Shown here piece after piece: positions 12,401 through 24,900 of a DNA stretch of 64,000 nt; position 1 is the first letter of the stretch, and every line of letters starts with the position of its first letter. The notes under the pieces were generated by a model. It was not told the DNA's origin, ran no database searches, and saw only the letters and a list, made by a program, of their open reading frames with translations. Source of the stretch: Nematostella vectensis (Eukaryota; Cnidaria; Anthozoa; Actiniaria; Edwardsiidae); NCBI RefSeq assembly GCF_932526225.1, contig NC_064045.1, positions 9,230,022 to 9,294,021 on the forward strand, given 5' to 3'. The position numbers were made by a program, and so were the translations under genes.

Positions 12401-15400
12401 ACAGAATTCTGTCTACCATACGTAACCAAGGCGGTTATCTGTAAAAGAAATATACGTCTCACTGATTTTTTTTTTGTAAAATTTTTTTATGTACCTTACA
12501 CTTCTCAAAGTCCGTTGTTGGGCTTTTCCTTTACAACGGATTTTTCTAGCTCGCTTCTCGCCATTTTTTACCGACTTGATGTTAGGTTGGACTGTGGGAG
12601 TATAAACATCCACTCGAAGCGCGAGGAAGATCGATGTCCCGGTTTAATCCATGGTCCTAATTTTGTTGCTTTCGGACATCATGTTTCTTGTAGCTGTTGA
12701 TTTTCTTTTAACTCTAATTCTCTATTCATCACTTTGAAATTATAGAGGCAAAAATATGCAAATTAAAATCAAAACCGTGCAAGCGTAACGCGTTCTCCCA
12801 CGCGCTCATTTTTGTTATCAGAACGCGCGCTCTTATTAGGGAAAATCAAAAAAGGAGACTGGGGCAAGTTTATATGTACTTAAATGTATGTATGTTTACC
12901 AATCAACCACTGCAACCTTATATGTAGTAGGAAAGTGTCAATCTCGTCACTTTTACTCTTCTCTTTAGAGTTTGTGAGAACTCCGTACGGCAATGTAGCG
13001 TCTATTCACCACGGGGCAACATGCAATGCATCCACGGAGTTTGACGTAAAGTATGTACACACAACCAATATATCTGCACCCCCCTGTCTTACTCTACCCA
13101 TGCCTCCTGACGACACGCCTTACCTGACTCGCATTTTGTCTTTTCTTCGAAATTCCCTCACCGAGATAAAAAAAATTGCAAGTTTCCCCAAAATAAGGTC
13201 TGGTTAACTTAGGTAAGCTTGAATTTTTGCATACAGGTTCCTTATGTTATGTAGACCAACATATCAAAAAGTTTTTTTTCTAATGTATTCGTCTTCGAGA
13301 TATGAGACTTAAAGTGCAATTTTCAAATGTTCAAAGTATGAATTCTCCTCGTTTTAGGGAGAAGTCGGGCTCTGATCAGAAATTAAGCCAACTTTGCTCG
13401 CTAATATCTAAATTCCATATCTTCTATTTCTTTAAAATTTGGAATAAAGCTTTTGGTCAGCGAAAATTTGAGCTTATATATTTAGAATTCAAAAATTTCA
13501 TGCCATTTTTTTCTCAGTCTACATCACCCAACCCTCCGCCTTCAACTCTTCCTTATCTCTATTTTACTCACTTAAGCTTCCCATCTCACCCTCTACCACT
13601 TTGCGTAACTCACCCTACATAAAGTCTCTATTGACCATCATCTGCTTCCTCTTCAGCTACCCTTGCACCAAGGCCATCGATGGTAATAAAGACAGTGAAT
13701 GGAGATCCAAAGGCCAGGGCGTAGGCGCCAGCATCAACATCGAGTTGCGTGGCACGTATCTCGTGAACATGGTGCGAATATATCAGCGCATCGAAAGTGC
13801 CAGCCAGTCACAGGACGTGCGCATCGAGTTCAGCGATTGCTCCGTAATTTCGGTAAGGCCTCTTAGCGCGACGCGCGCGCTACCGTGACCACCTTGAAAG
13901 TCTTTTGAGCCACTAAGGAAGTGAGCCACTCAGGATGCGAGAACGTGCTTTCTGATTGGCATTAGCGTTAGTAGGCAACCAGCACGACAAAGATATGCTT
14001 CAATGTAGATTGGAGTATGGCAGAATTGCCCTAGTTATGAAGTTTGAAGAATAAAAACGCAGGATGATTCCGCACTTCCGCACATGGAGTATTTAGATCA
14101 TCTTATTTTGAACGTAAATTGTCAAGCACTGGCGTCCTAACTATATGTGTTTGCTAGTTTATTCATTTATCTGTCGTTTGCCCATTAGTCTTGGGTATCA
14201 TTAAATTAGCCAACTAATGTTGCACCAAACCGAAATACATATACAGATAAATACCATTTGTTTTTCCATCAGATATGTATTTCATATATGTATTTCTGGT
14301 TGAAGCAACATTTTTGTTAACGACTGTTCATACATTTATACATTTTAAAAATTTATTTTCAGGTGAAGCTGGAGAATAATTTGCAGGACTTCAATGAATT
14401 CCACTTCTCATCTCGTCTTACTAGCTGGGTCAAACTTCTCGTCTCATCAGTGTATACCACACAGGACAACGGATTCAAAGAAATTGAGTTTCTTTACTAT
14501 CCCTACGACACAGGTAACCACATCACGACCCCTTTATGTAGCAATACGCATGCCTTTGTTGTCCAAGGGTTGCAAGAAAGATTAAGAAATCAGCTGAATT
14601 TCTCCTGGAAAACTACCTGATGACCATACCCATATCCTACTGGTCTAAAAGGCTCGTGAAGATCCATCTCATAATAGTCTTCTACTTGCATATTTGAGCA
14701 GAGAAGAATGTAGTGTTTCCCTTTTCGTTGCTTCCTTCTTTTATTTCTCGTATTCTATTATTTCATTACGTTATTCCCGCAAGACGTCATCAAAGATAGA
14801 GTTCCATAAGCAAAATATATAAGCTCGAGATAATTATTAGAATCACAAAAATAACTAAAAATTTAATTTTCTCTAAGACACTAGACCGACAATGAATAGA
14901 CTGGGAAGGTGTTGAAGAAAAGAATTTTCAGATTTCGTTTTAGTATCATTTCAACAAGCCTTCATTTTTTGGTGTAAAAAATTACTTTCGAGCAGATCGC
15001 AGTTATTGTCTGTGTGTACAAAACTGTATTTCCTTTATTGATTGTTTGAGCAGGTCTCGCTTGTGAGCGTACAGTTGTTGGAAATGGTGTCACCTCACAC
15101 GCCATACGCATCTTGGGCGGCGCATTCCCACTCGCCATCAAGTCGTCAAACGTGAAATTTATACTCGCTAAAGAAAGTCGTGTAGATGGGCCTCGCCTTG
15201 AGCTTGAAATAGACTCCACTTCAAACAACGTGACAACACTAAGAATATCATCAGCAGATGGTAGCGAAACCACCCTGTTCGCGTCTTTGCCACCAGGGGA
15301 GTCAATCTTGAGTTCCACTGGAATGGTGTTCGCCTGGTTTGATGCTGGCGACGGTTATTTTGCATTTGGTATTGGCGAAGAGACCAAGCTTTTCTTTCCT

Positions 15401-18400
15401 TACAAGCAAGAGTTTGACTTAAACTACATCTTTTTTAAGTCCCTGGTTGGTGAGACTGTGGTGGATGTTTGCCATAGAAAAGGTAAGGAATTTTGGCGAG
15501 ATGTCGTGTGTCCAACTTTAGTTTAAAGAAGGCGAATCACGCCGCCGTTTTATGCTCCCGCTCAATGGCAAGTCACTATAAAAATTCCATTTCCATCTGC
15601 TAATTCAAGCGAGTAAACTAAGATATTTTCAACCAAATATCTTCAATAACATATCAGACTACGTTCGTAGATTGTTCTTTTAAAGTCTACTTGCAAATAA
15701 AGCTCTGTGTTTTCAATGATAAACAATAACAGAAGGACTGGGTGATCGACATTCTTTAAAGTCCGTTTTTCATACTTTTGTGTTGCTTGGCTTCTAAGGC
15801 TATGAAACTCCATGCAAAGTCCATTCTACATTAAAATCCATTCTACATTAAAAACGCAATTTAATACTTTGGGTACCAAAATACTGGAGGGAAAATAGTT
15901 TAATGAGTGGTTTAGATATTTAAAAAGAAAACAAAACTAAACGCCATGCGAATAAATGCCATTTATTAATGTACAATGTAGAACCACCATCTTTTATCAT
16001 CTTTATTTAGTATTTGAATATTCACGACAGAAACAAAACAGTATTGTCCCGTAAGTCGGATCTACGGACTTTGATTATAGACCGTATTTTTTGGGTCAGT
16101 ACGCAGCTCTTACAAGCTGCAATTCGATTGGGCAAATGAACAATATCCGCACCCCGACACAAGAACGAGAAGAATAGAGACAAAAGAACTCATTTGTAGA
16201 ACAAAGAAAATAGGAGACAAAGCAGCTACGTACTTACTCTATTTTTTTTCCAGTACTCGTTTGCGAGGACGCCGCTCTGTGTATGCCTTTACGCACGCTC
16301 AGCGGATCGTTCGTGTTCGACTCCGTGTCAGCAGCTCAAGGGCGTGTCCACGGGGCGGCGGCCACAACGACGGTCGGCCCGTACACCGCCCTTTCACTGG
16401 ACGGGTCCAGTACCTTCGTGGATGGCATTCAAATCGAGGACAGGGACGACGCAGCTTGTTTCAGTAATCCGGAGATGTGTTTGGAGGGACTGTCAGGTAA
16501 AAAAAATATATATGCAAATACCGTTATTAGTATGTCGATATACACCTATTTAAATTAAGGTTGTCAGCGGAAACAGCGCATGGCAATTTCCAAATGGTGC
16601 TTAAAGTACCGAAAGGTGCTTAAAGTTAGTATTTGTGTTTTGTTAAAAGGAAGGTGGTTAATAAAATCAAGCGATGTCAGAACCATATATTAAAAATGGA
16701 AAGTCGTATGTTTTATCTAAATTTGGAACAAATATTTAGGGATCCATGGCTCCTTTCGGTCGTAGAACTGCCATTCGTCAATCGCCATTTGCCGTTTGCA
16801 CTGACTACGTTTTTTTTTTTTATGTGTGTGTTCCTACCCGGTAATGTATTGTAAGCACAGAACATCTGGCTTAAAGATAAGCTCGGTTTCCAGCCCTTTG
16901 GTTCCGGTGCGCCCGCGATCCTCTCCCATTCCACGGCTAGGCGCTTTGTCTGGATTAGCCAATCAGAAACTTACCACTCAAAAGTCCGTCGGTAAATACA
17001 TAAGCACGGACATGGTGCCTCGACCGGGCGCCCAGCCGTCAGTGGAGGAGAGCGCGACGAAACCACGGCTGGAAACCGAGCCTTGCTTGGGGTTCACAGT
17101 CCCAAATATAGAAAAAAAGAATCCCAAGTTGAACTGACCTGAGTAAGAACCCTGGTTAATGACGAAGTCCGTACCACTGAGCTATCGCTCCATGATTGGC
17201 AAACAGTTTAATAGGGGAATAGCGCTAAGAGATCACGTGACTGTTAGGGTGGCAAACTAGCTCGCGCTCAGCCTTTTAGAGGCAAAATTACAGCAACAAA
17301 AACAACTTATTCAGCGCTTTCGAAAAAAAGCCAGAATTCTCTTTTTTTTTTAGAAAGGGTTTAGTTGCATTTAAAGATTTTATTTTTTCTTCGTTCTCTG
17401 TTGTGACGGGCGCAGTCACTTCTGATTGTTTTTGTTTGATTATTTTATTTTGAATTTGCCACCCAGAAAGGCCACGTGACCTCTTAGCGCAAGTCCCCTA
17501 TTGTCACTAGAAACAATGCTCGAAAGCAGGTGATGTTCAGACGTAGGAGACTGTCAATGCATAGATAAGTTGATCGCATTCTTATTGGCTTTCTGAAACT
17601 GCTAAGGTGACACATTGTAGCTTACGACGTTTCAACCTTTTCTAAATGAGGGTGGCGACTATGCTTTCGAAGAGTTACAGATTTTCGTAGGGCTTCGTAG
17701 GGTTTTGTAGATCTTCGTAGGGTTTCCTCGATCTTCGTAGGGTTTCGTAGATATTCGTAAGGCTTCGTATATCTTCGTAGGGTTTCGTAGATCTTCGTAG
17801 GGTTTCTCAGATATTCGTAGCGTTTCGTAGATCTTCGTAGGGTTTCGTGAATCTACGTAGGGCTTCGTAGATCTTCATAGGGCTTTGTAGATTTTCGTAG
17901 GGTTTCGTAGATCTTCGTAGTGTTTTACAGATCTTCGTAGGGTTTTGTAGATCTTCGTAGGGTTCCGTAGATTTTCGAAGGGTTTTGTAGATCTTTGCAG
18001 GGTTTCATAGATCTTCGTAGGGTTCTGTAGATCTTCGTAGGGTCTCATAGATCTTCGTAGGGCTTCGTAGGGTTTTGTAGATCCTCGCAGGGCTTCGTAG
18101 ATCTGCGTAGTGTTTCGTAGATCTTCGTAGGGTATCGTGGATCTTCGTAGGGCTTGGTAGATCTTCATAGGGTTTCGTAGATCTGCGTAGGGTTTCGTAG
18201 ATTTTCGTAGGGTTTTGTAGATCTTCGTGGGGTTTCGTAGATCTTCGTAGGGCTTTGTAGATCTTCGTAGGGTCTTTTATACCTTCGTAGGGTTTTGTAG
18301 ATCTACGTAGGGTTTCGTAGATCTTTGTAGGGTTTTGAAGATCTTCGTAGGGTTTCGTAGATCTTACTTGGGCTCCGTTGAAATTTAATGGGCGCCCTGA

Positions 18401-21400
18401 GTTTTTTTTTTTCGGAAAAAGTTTTGCAGGTATATTCTGCTCCTCGCACTTCATAGTCTTCGAAAATAATCAAAATCTGTCTTTTTATTCGTCTTTTTCA
18501 GGTAGCGTTTTCCTGAACTTTCTGGCTACCGGAGAGGGGTACTACCTCTCCACAGGCAGTCCGGAAAACGACACTGGAATCTATATTTACTCGGTGACTA
18601 ACTCGACGCTCCGAGTTGACGTTCGGACTAGCAATTGGCTCTGGCGGGTGGAGGCGAATGTTAATCACGGCTTGATTATCCTCGGCTTCAGTTGGGAGGT
18701 GTGCGATCACTGCATACTTGAGTTCACAAAGACACTACGTTTTGATTAATACTCTGAATAATTTAATTTCTTTGAGCCATAAATGCCTTAAAAAGTGATC
18801 TGTAGGTCTGATTTAATAAGCTATTATCGTATCCATATGTAAATTTGCGCCGTAATTTTTATCATCATCTTCGTTGTTATTATTACTATAATTATTATTT
18901 TTTATATTACTACACAGGAATCTGAAGGTCTAACCGTTGTGAACACGGTTAACTCCGCATCAACGGTCTACAAGGACACAAACGGCGCTGCTATGACGTA
19001 TGTAGAGGACACTTATTCGACCATCATCCTCGGTCGACCACACAACGTCACTTCCAAATATGGAAAGGGCTCCCTGGGCGAGGTCTGGTTGTTTTCGCAC
19101 GCTCAGACGGAGATGATGTTGAAGAACATTTGGAAGGGATCTGGTATGTCAATTATAGGGTTACACACCTATGTCACTAAACGTTGTCTGCAAACGGCGA
19201 ATGGCAGTTCTGCGACCGAGAGGTGCTTGTGGGTACTAATAATATGAAGAGCTTCAGCGATTCCAGAACAATACATTAATGACCGTTAATAAATAATCGT
19301 ACGATTTAAACATTATTCTTCTGTATTTGTTTGAAATAAACATTGTGATTCATATAGTTCCTCTCTTTCGTAGAACTTCAATTTTCCTTTTGCCATTCGC
19401 CGTTTGCGCTGACAATGTTTTTTTGAAATAGGTGTATTCCTTTTGCGTCGTGCCCACCCGTTTATTTCTCGTCTTCTTGACTAATGCGTCCTTTCTACAA
19501 CAGCTACAGTTAATTTCCCCGAGACATGCTTCACCTCTGGAGCTACGCCAGCCCTGTACTACCCCGGCAACCTGAATGAGCACCAGCTTTCCCCCTTCTC
19601 CTGTTCCAAGGTGTGCGGCGAGGAGTACTACAAGAAGGCCGTCATATGGGGCAGCTTGTATTGCGGATGCACCAATGACACGTCCTCATTTGTATCCGTC
19701 GGCCGAGACCGCTGTTATTTCCCCTGTATTGGCAATCAGGAAAAGAAATGTGGTGGAGCTGAAGATTACATCATCTTTGACACAGTCTCTGGGAGTTTCA
19801 GTCTTAATTGCGATGTCATTCCGAGTAGCCAGAACGCCTTCCAGTCGTTCGAATTCAACCCTGCTGCAACAACAACGTACTTAAATTTGATCCTCGATTC
19901 TGAAACCTTCCTTGAGCCGGATGGCTCAGCGACAGAGATGAAACCCGAAACTAAAGACCTCGCCTATTTATTCACTAGCATTGGTGTGAAGGCCACGTCT
20001 GTAGAAGCGATGTTTACCTCAAACGAGACTGGAGAACCGGAAGTAGTTAGGTGCAAAAAGGAAGTAACGGTGGCTGTCGAAATGAAGAATTTCAGCTTCG
20101 AGTGCTTGCCTTTCTTACCATCACTTACCTGGACTTGCTGTGACGCTACCTTCACGCAAGGATCTGGCATGACCATCACCGTGGACTGGAAAGACGGCTC
20201 GTCTGTTGAGAACCTGAAATTATCCGGTGAGTCATGCACTCGGGCTTGGTAACGCACGGTAATATGGTCACGCAATCTGGCAACCTGTCACACAACGTCC
20301 AAAATGTACCACGCCATGTCACATTTCGTCAAGTCACAAAGGGTCACGCGATATGAAAGTTGGTCACGCAGTTTCACAAATGGTCACGTGGTGATCATAT
20401 GACCTCGCAACTGATCTGGTCACATGATGCCACAAGGGGTTAAACAATGTCGTAGCTGGTCACCTAATGTCTCAACACTAAATCTGCCAGCTGGTAGACA
20501 TTACTTGTCACGCAATCTGCCAGCTGGCAGACATAAATTGTCACGCAACATCAAATCTATCCCAACTCGTCATAACTCGATTTTCCCTCCAAATGCCCTT
20601 TTCTTGACCCCTTATGCTTTCTCATTTTAGATTCCACTATATCGTCTGCTGGTGCGATGGACGTATCTCCTATCGCTGATCAGAGTGTCACCGCTCCTGG
20701 GTTTTACATCCTACCCCAGGAAGACGTTGAAGTCGAGGGCAAACTAATAGCAGTCTGCGCCAACATAAAGAAATCAGGCCTGTTGAGCATTAAGGTTTGT
20801 AAACGACAGACAGACAGACAGACAAACAAAGAGAGAGAGAGACAGAGAAAAAGAGAGACAGAGAAAGAGAGAGAGACGGTCGGTGGTTGGGAAGTGTGTA
20901 ATACAATTTAAATTAAAGAACCTCTTGTCTGCTAAATCTTTGTTATTGTTTTCAAACAATATTAGGCAGAATTGTGTGACAAAATCTAAAAGAAACCACC
21001 TAAAAATAATAATCAAATACAAATCAGCCGATGGAAATAGATGCTTTCCCACACTTGGTCCTTTGCTAGGATGACAAAATGGCGGCTGAAGTTTCTTTAA
21101 GAACTGTACATCAATAATACAATAAGTTTCATGTGATTCCCTTTTGTTCTTTTGCTATATGTTTACTGTCCCTTCTGCAAAGATGCAATGAGCTGTTTTC
21201 TTGCTTTATATTTGCCTATTATTTGCAGTGATACATTGAGCTGAGTTTATTTGCAAAAGGTCACCCGTCCTGCAACGAATCAATGAATGGTTTTCTTGCT
21301 ATAGGTTTGCTTTTTTATAGCAGTGATCCAATTAACTGTTTTCTTGCTATAGGTTTGCCTTTTCACAGCAGTGATTCAATTAACTGTTTTCGTGCTGTAG

Positions 21401-21848
21401 GTTTGCCGTCCCTTCTGCAATGCTGGCCACAGGTTTTGCTCCAAGCAGAAGAAGTGTATTCCAGAGAGCACGTTTTGCATCGAGGAACCCCTGACCTGTG
21501 CATCACCCTACGTTTTCTCTCCGACGACCTCCAAGTGTGAGCAAAGGGGGTGGACTACTCCAGCCTATAAGCCTCTCCCTGAAGCAGAGGACGTCTCGTA
21601 CAAATGCAACGTGGCCGTCTTCATTGGCTATTTTAGTGCTGGTCAGAAGTGCTTGATGTTAACCAATCAGACGGCGTCTGTCGAGATCGGTGACATTGTC
21701 GGTGTTGATATCCCGGACACTGAGTCACGTGCAAATGTAGGGATGACTTCTAGACAGGGCTCCTTCCGCTACGACTCTTTGAACGAAACGGACTGGATTG
21801 GGTATAGAAATCCCGCTGTCTCTGGAAGCCCAAAGGTGAGTTCAGTCG

Positions 21849-21906
<58 letters not shown>

Positions 21907-21930
21907 GATGATGACGACGACGACGACGAC

Positions 21931-21961
<31 letters not shown>

Positions 21962-24900
21962 GGGGTGGCGGTGGTGATGGTGGTTGTGATGATCGTTATG
22001 CTAGTGGTGGCGGTTATCGTGACGATGGTGATTGTGGTTGTGGTGATCATAGCCGTGATTGATGTCAGTTGTCGTAATGATGGCGGTGGTGGCGGTGATC
22101 ATGGGCATGATGATGATGATGACGACGACGACGACGATGGTGTTGGTGGTTGTGGTTGTGGTGATGGTAATGCTGGTGGTGTTGGTTGTCTTGAAGATGG
22201 TGAGTGGTTGTGGGCATCATAGCCGTGACTGGTGTCGGTTGTCCTAATGATGAGGATGTTGATAATTATGGTAATGCATGATGATGGTAGTGGTGTCGGT
22301 TGTCGTAATTATGGGGATGGTGATGATGGTGGTAGTGGTAGTGGTGTTGGTTGTCGTAATGACCGGTGGTGAAACTGGACATGATGATGGTGATGGTAGT
22401 GGGCATGATGATGGTGATGGTAGTGGTGTCGGTTTTCGCAATGATGGGGATGGTCATGATGGTGGTGGTGAAACTTGTCATGATGATGGCGATAATAACT
22501 ATTGGTGTAACTATGATCAAGTTGCCCTTCACCTTCCTACTTTTCGAAATGTTTATCGGCCCGTGAATAGTCATGGTCGTAGCAATAGTAGCGGTAATGT
22601 TGGTAATACTGAAGATGGTGGTGGAGCTGAGGATGGTAGTGGTTATGATAATGGTGGTTTTGGTGGTGATGACAGGGCCGTAGCAGTGGATGCGGTACTG
22701 GGGGCGAGTGCCCCCCTCCCCCCAATATTTAAAGAAAGTATAAAGAAATGACCAGTAGGGGCGAAGCTGTGCACCGAATCTGTATTGTGCGCCCCCAATA
22801 TTTGGAAGCCTGCTACGGCACTGGGTAATGTTATTTAATGTGTTATTTATATTTATGGTGTTGCTATAGTGGTAGTGATTATTGTGGTGGTGATAATAGT
22901 GGTGGTGATGATGGTAATGGTGATATTAATAATGGCGATGGTTTTGGCTTTTATGTTTGTGGCGGTGATGGTAATGATATTTAAGAAGATTGTTATGATG
23001 GCGGTATTCGCGGTGGCAATGAAAAGGCTGTGGTTAAGATGGTCATGATAACAAAAGTGGAAGCAGTGATGATTTCGGTGATGTTACTGGTAATATATGA
23101 TGATGATAATGGAAATTTTGGTGTTCATGATAATGCTGGTAAAGATACGGCGAAGACATGATGAAAGCTGGTGTTACTATGATATTTTTAAAACGATTAT
23201 TAATTAAGCGTCCCTTTTCTTTTCTTAGAAATTAGACAAGGGTCCTCAAGTTAAAATCAAGTACCTTCCAAAAATAAAATCAAAGCTCTGCCATACCTTC
23301 ACAAAAACCGGCACCTTTGCAACGTCCATGTCTATAGCATCCGGAGGGGGAGGGGGTCAGGTTATCGACCCTGTTACCGTTCAAGAACCTGTAGCCAACG
23401 CCACATTCGAAAAGACCACCATCCCCACCAACGCCCAGACCAACATCTCCCTCGCATCTCATCCCGGAAGTGACGTCACATACTTTTTCATTTTAGGGGA
23501 TAAAAATTACACCACTAATACCCCTTGGGTTCTGTTTTCCTGTAACGCAGCTGGCGACCTTAACATGACGGTGTTCGCTAAGAACAATGTAAGCGTGTCG
23601 TATTCAGTGTGCGAAGGCCAATGTCAGGACCCCATTGATGGCCTTGGCTTTTCTAGTGATGCACTCATCCCAGTTATGACTGGAAGTGAGGCGCAAATAA
23701 AGTGGTATCTAAACAACGGCTCGCATGTCAACTTTGATATCGACCCAGGAGATGAAACAGGCGTGAAGAATCTGACTAACGCCAAAGTTCCCGGGGCTTA
23801 TTTTGTCGCAAAGTTCAGACATAACTATACAACTGCTGGTACATATCTGGTAAACATTACGGCGTGCAATGCGATCGGTTGCAAGACCATTACTGGATAT
23901 CTGCAAGTTCAGGATCCTATTGCAAATATAACTATCACATATGAACCAGTAGTGCCCCATTATGAGGCTGCGAACTTGAGTTCTACCATTCTGAGTGGGA
24001 CCAATGTCAGCTACGTCTGGAAACTTGACAACGTTACAATCGCCAACACAACTGACACTTCGTTCATGTTTACTCCACACGAACATGGTATTTTTAACCT
24101 GACACTGTTTGCGTTTAACGAGATAAGTAGCGCTGTCGTGAGGTGCTCTTTTCTGGAAGTTCAGGAGAAAATCGCCCTAATGACAGGCGAGCCTATTGAG
24201 CCTGCCGGCGTTGGTCACCCCGCCTTCATCAACTTCAAGATCGAAAACGGAACAAGTATTTGTATTCATATAGACTATGGAGACGGGCAAACCCACCAGT
24301 ATAACTGCACAGGTGATGCGTTTGGCACTGCTTTCTACATTGGCGCAGCTAACCACACCTACATGGCACCGGGTAACTACTGTGTGAATGTCACGGCGTC
24401 TAACAAAATCGGACAGCTGTCAATCGTACTTCGTGTCATTGTGGATGAGGTAATCGAATTCCCTGGGATTTCGATCAGTCGTAACACACATATAACGTCA
24501 CCGGGAAGTGGATGTGATCCTCCACTCCATGTTCCGACCAACGAAGCAGTCTACATGTTTTACTCGATAGTGAATGGCACGAATGTGATCGTTGACTGGG
24601 ACTTTGGAGACACGAATAAACTGACCAATGTGACAAATTGGGCATTCCCATCACCTGGAGTCACCGTCATTCACACTTACACCGCTCCTGGTAACTACTC
24701 CATCAGCGTGAACTCTACCAACTCTGTCAGCAATAACTTGACCTCCTGCCACGTGGTCGTCGAAGACCCGGTTGTGAACATCGTGGTCACTTCAAACTCG
24801 CCTCGCGGTTACCCCCTAGGAGATGTTATTGTCACCACCACAACTCTGCCTCCACACCCCAGTGGGCCGGTCCATTGTGTCGCTAACTTCAGTGATGGAT

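Noticed and set aside
17128-17199. Functional tRNA gene
   Set aside because: A- and B-box-like strings are present but the cloverleaf stems do not pair; treated as a SINE relic. Same for 49962-50030.
17875-18454. Minus-strand frames reading YEDLRNPTKIYKALRRS
   Set aside because: 20-bp minisatellite artefact in intron 9.
21611-22751. Poly-Met, poly-Ile and poly-Asp frames
   Set aside because: Trinucleotide repeat in intron 14; the only real coding part is exon 14, ending at 21835.
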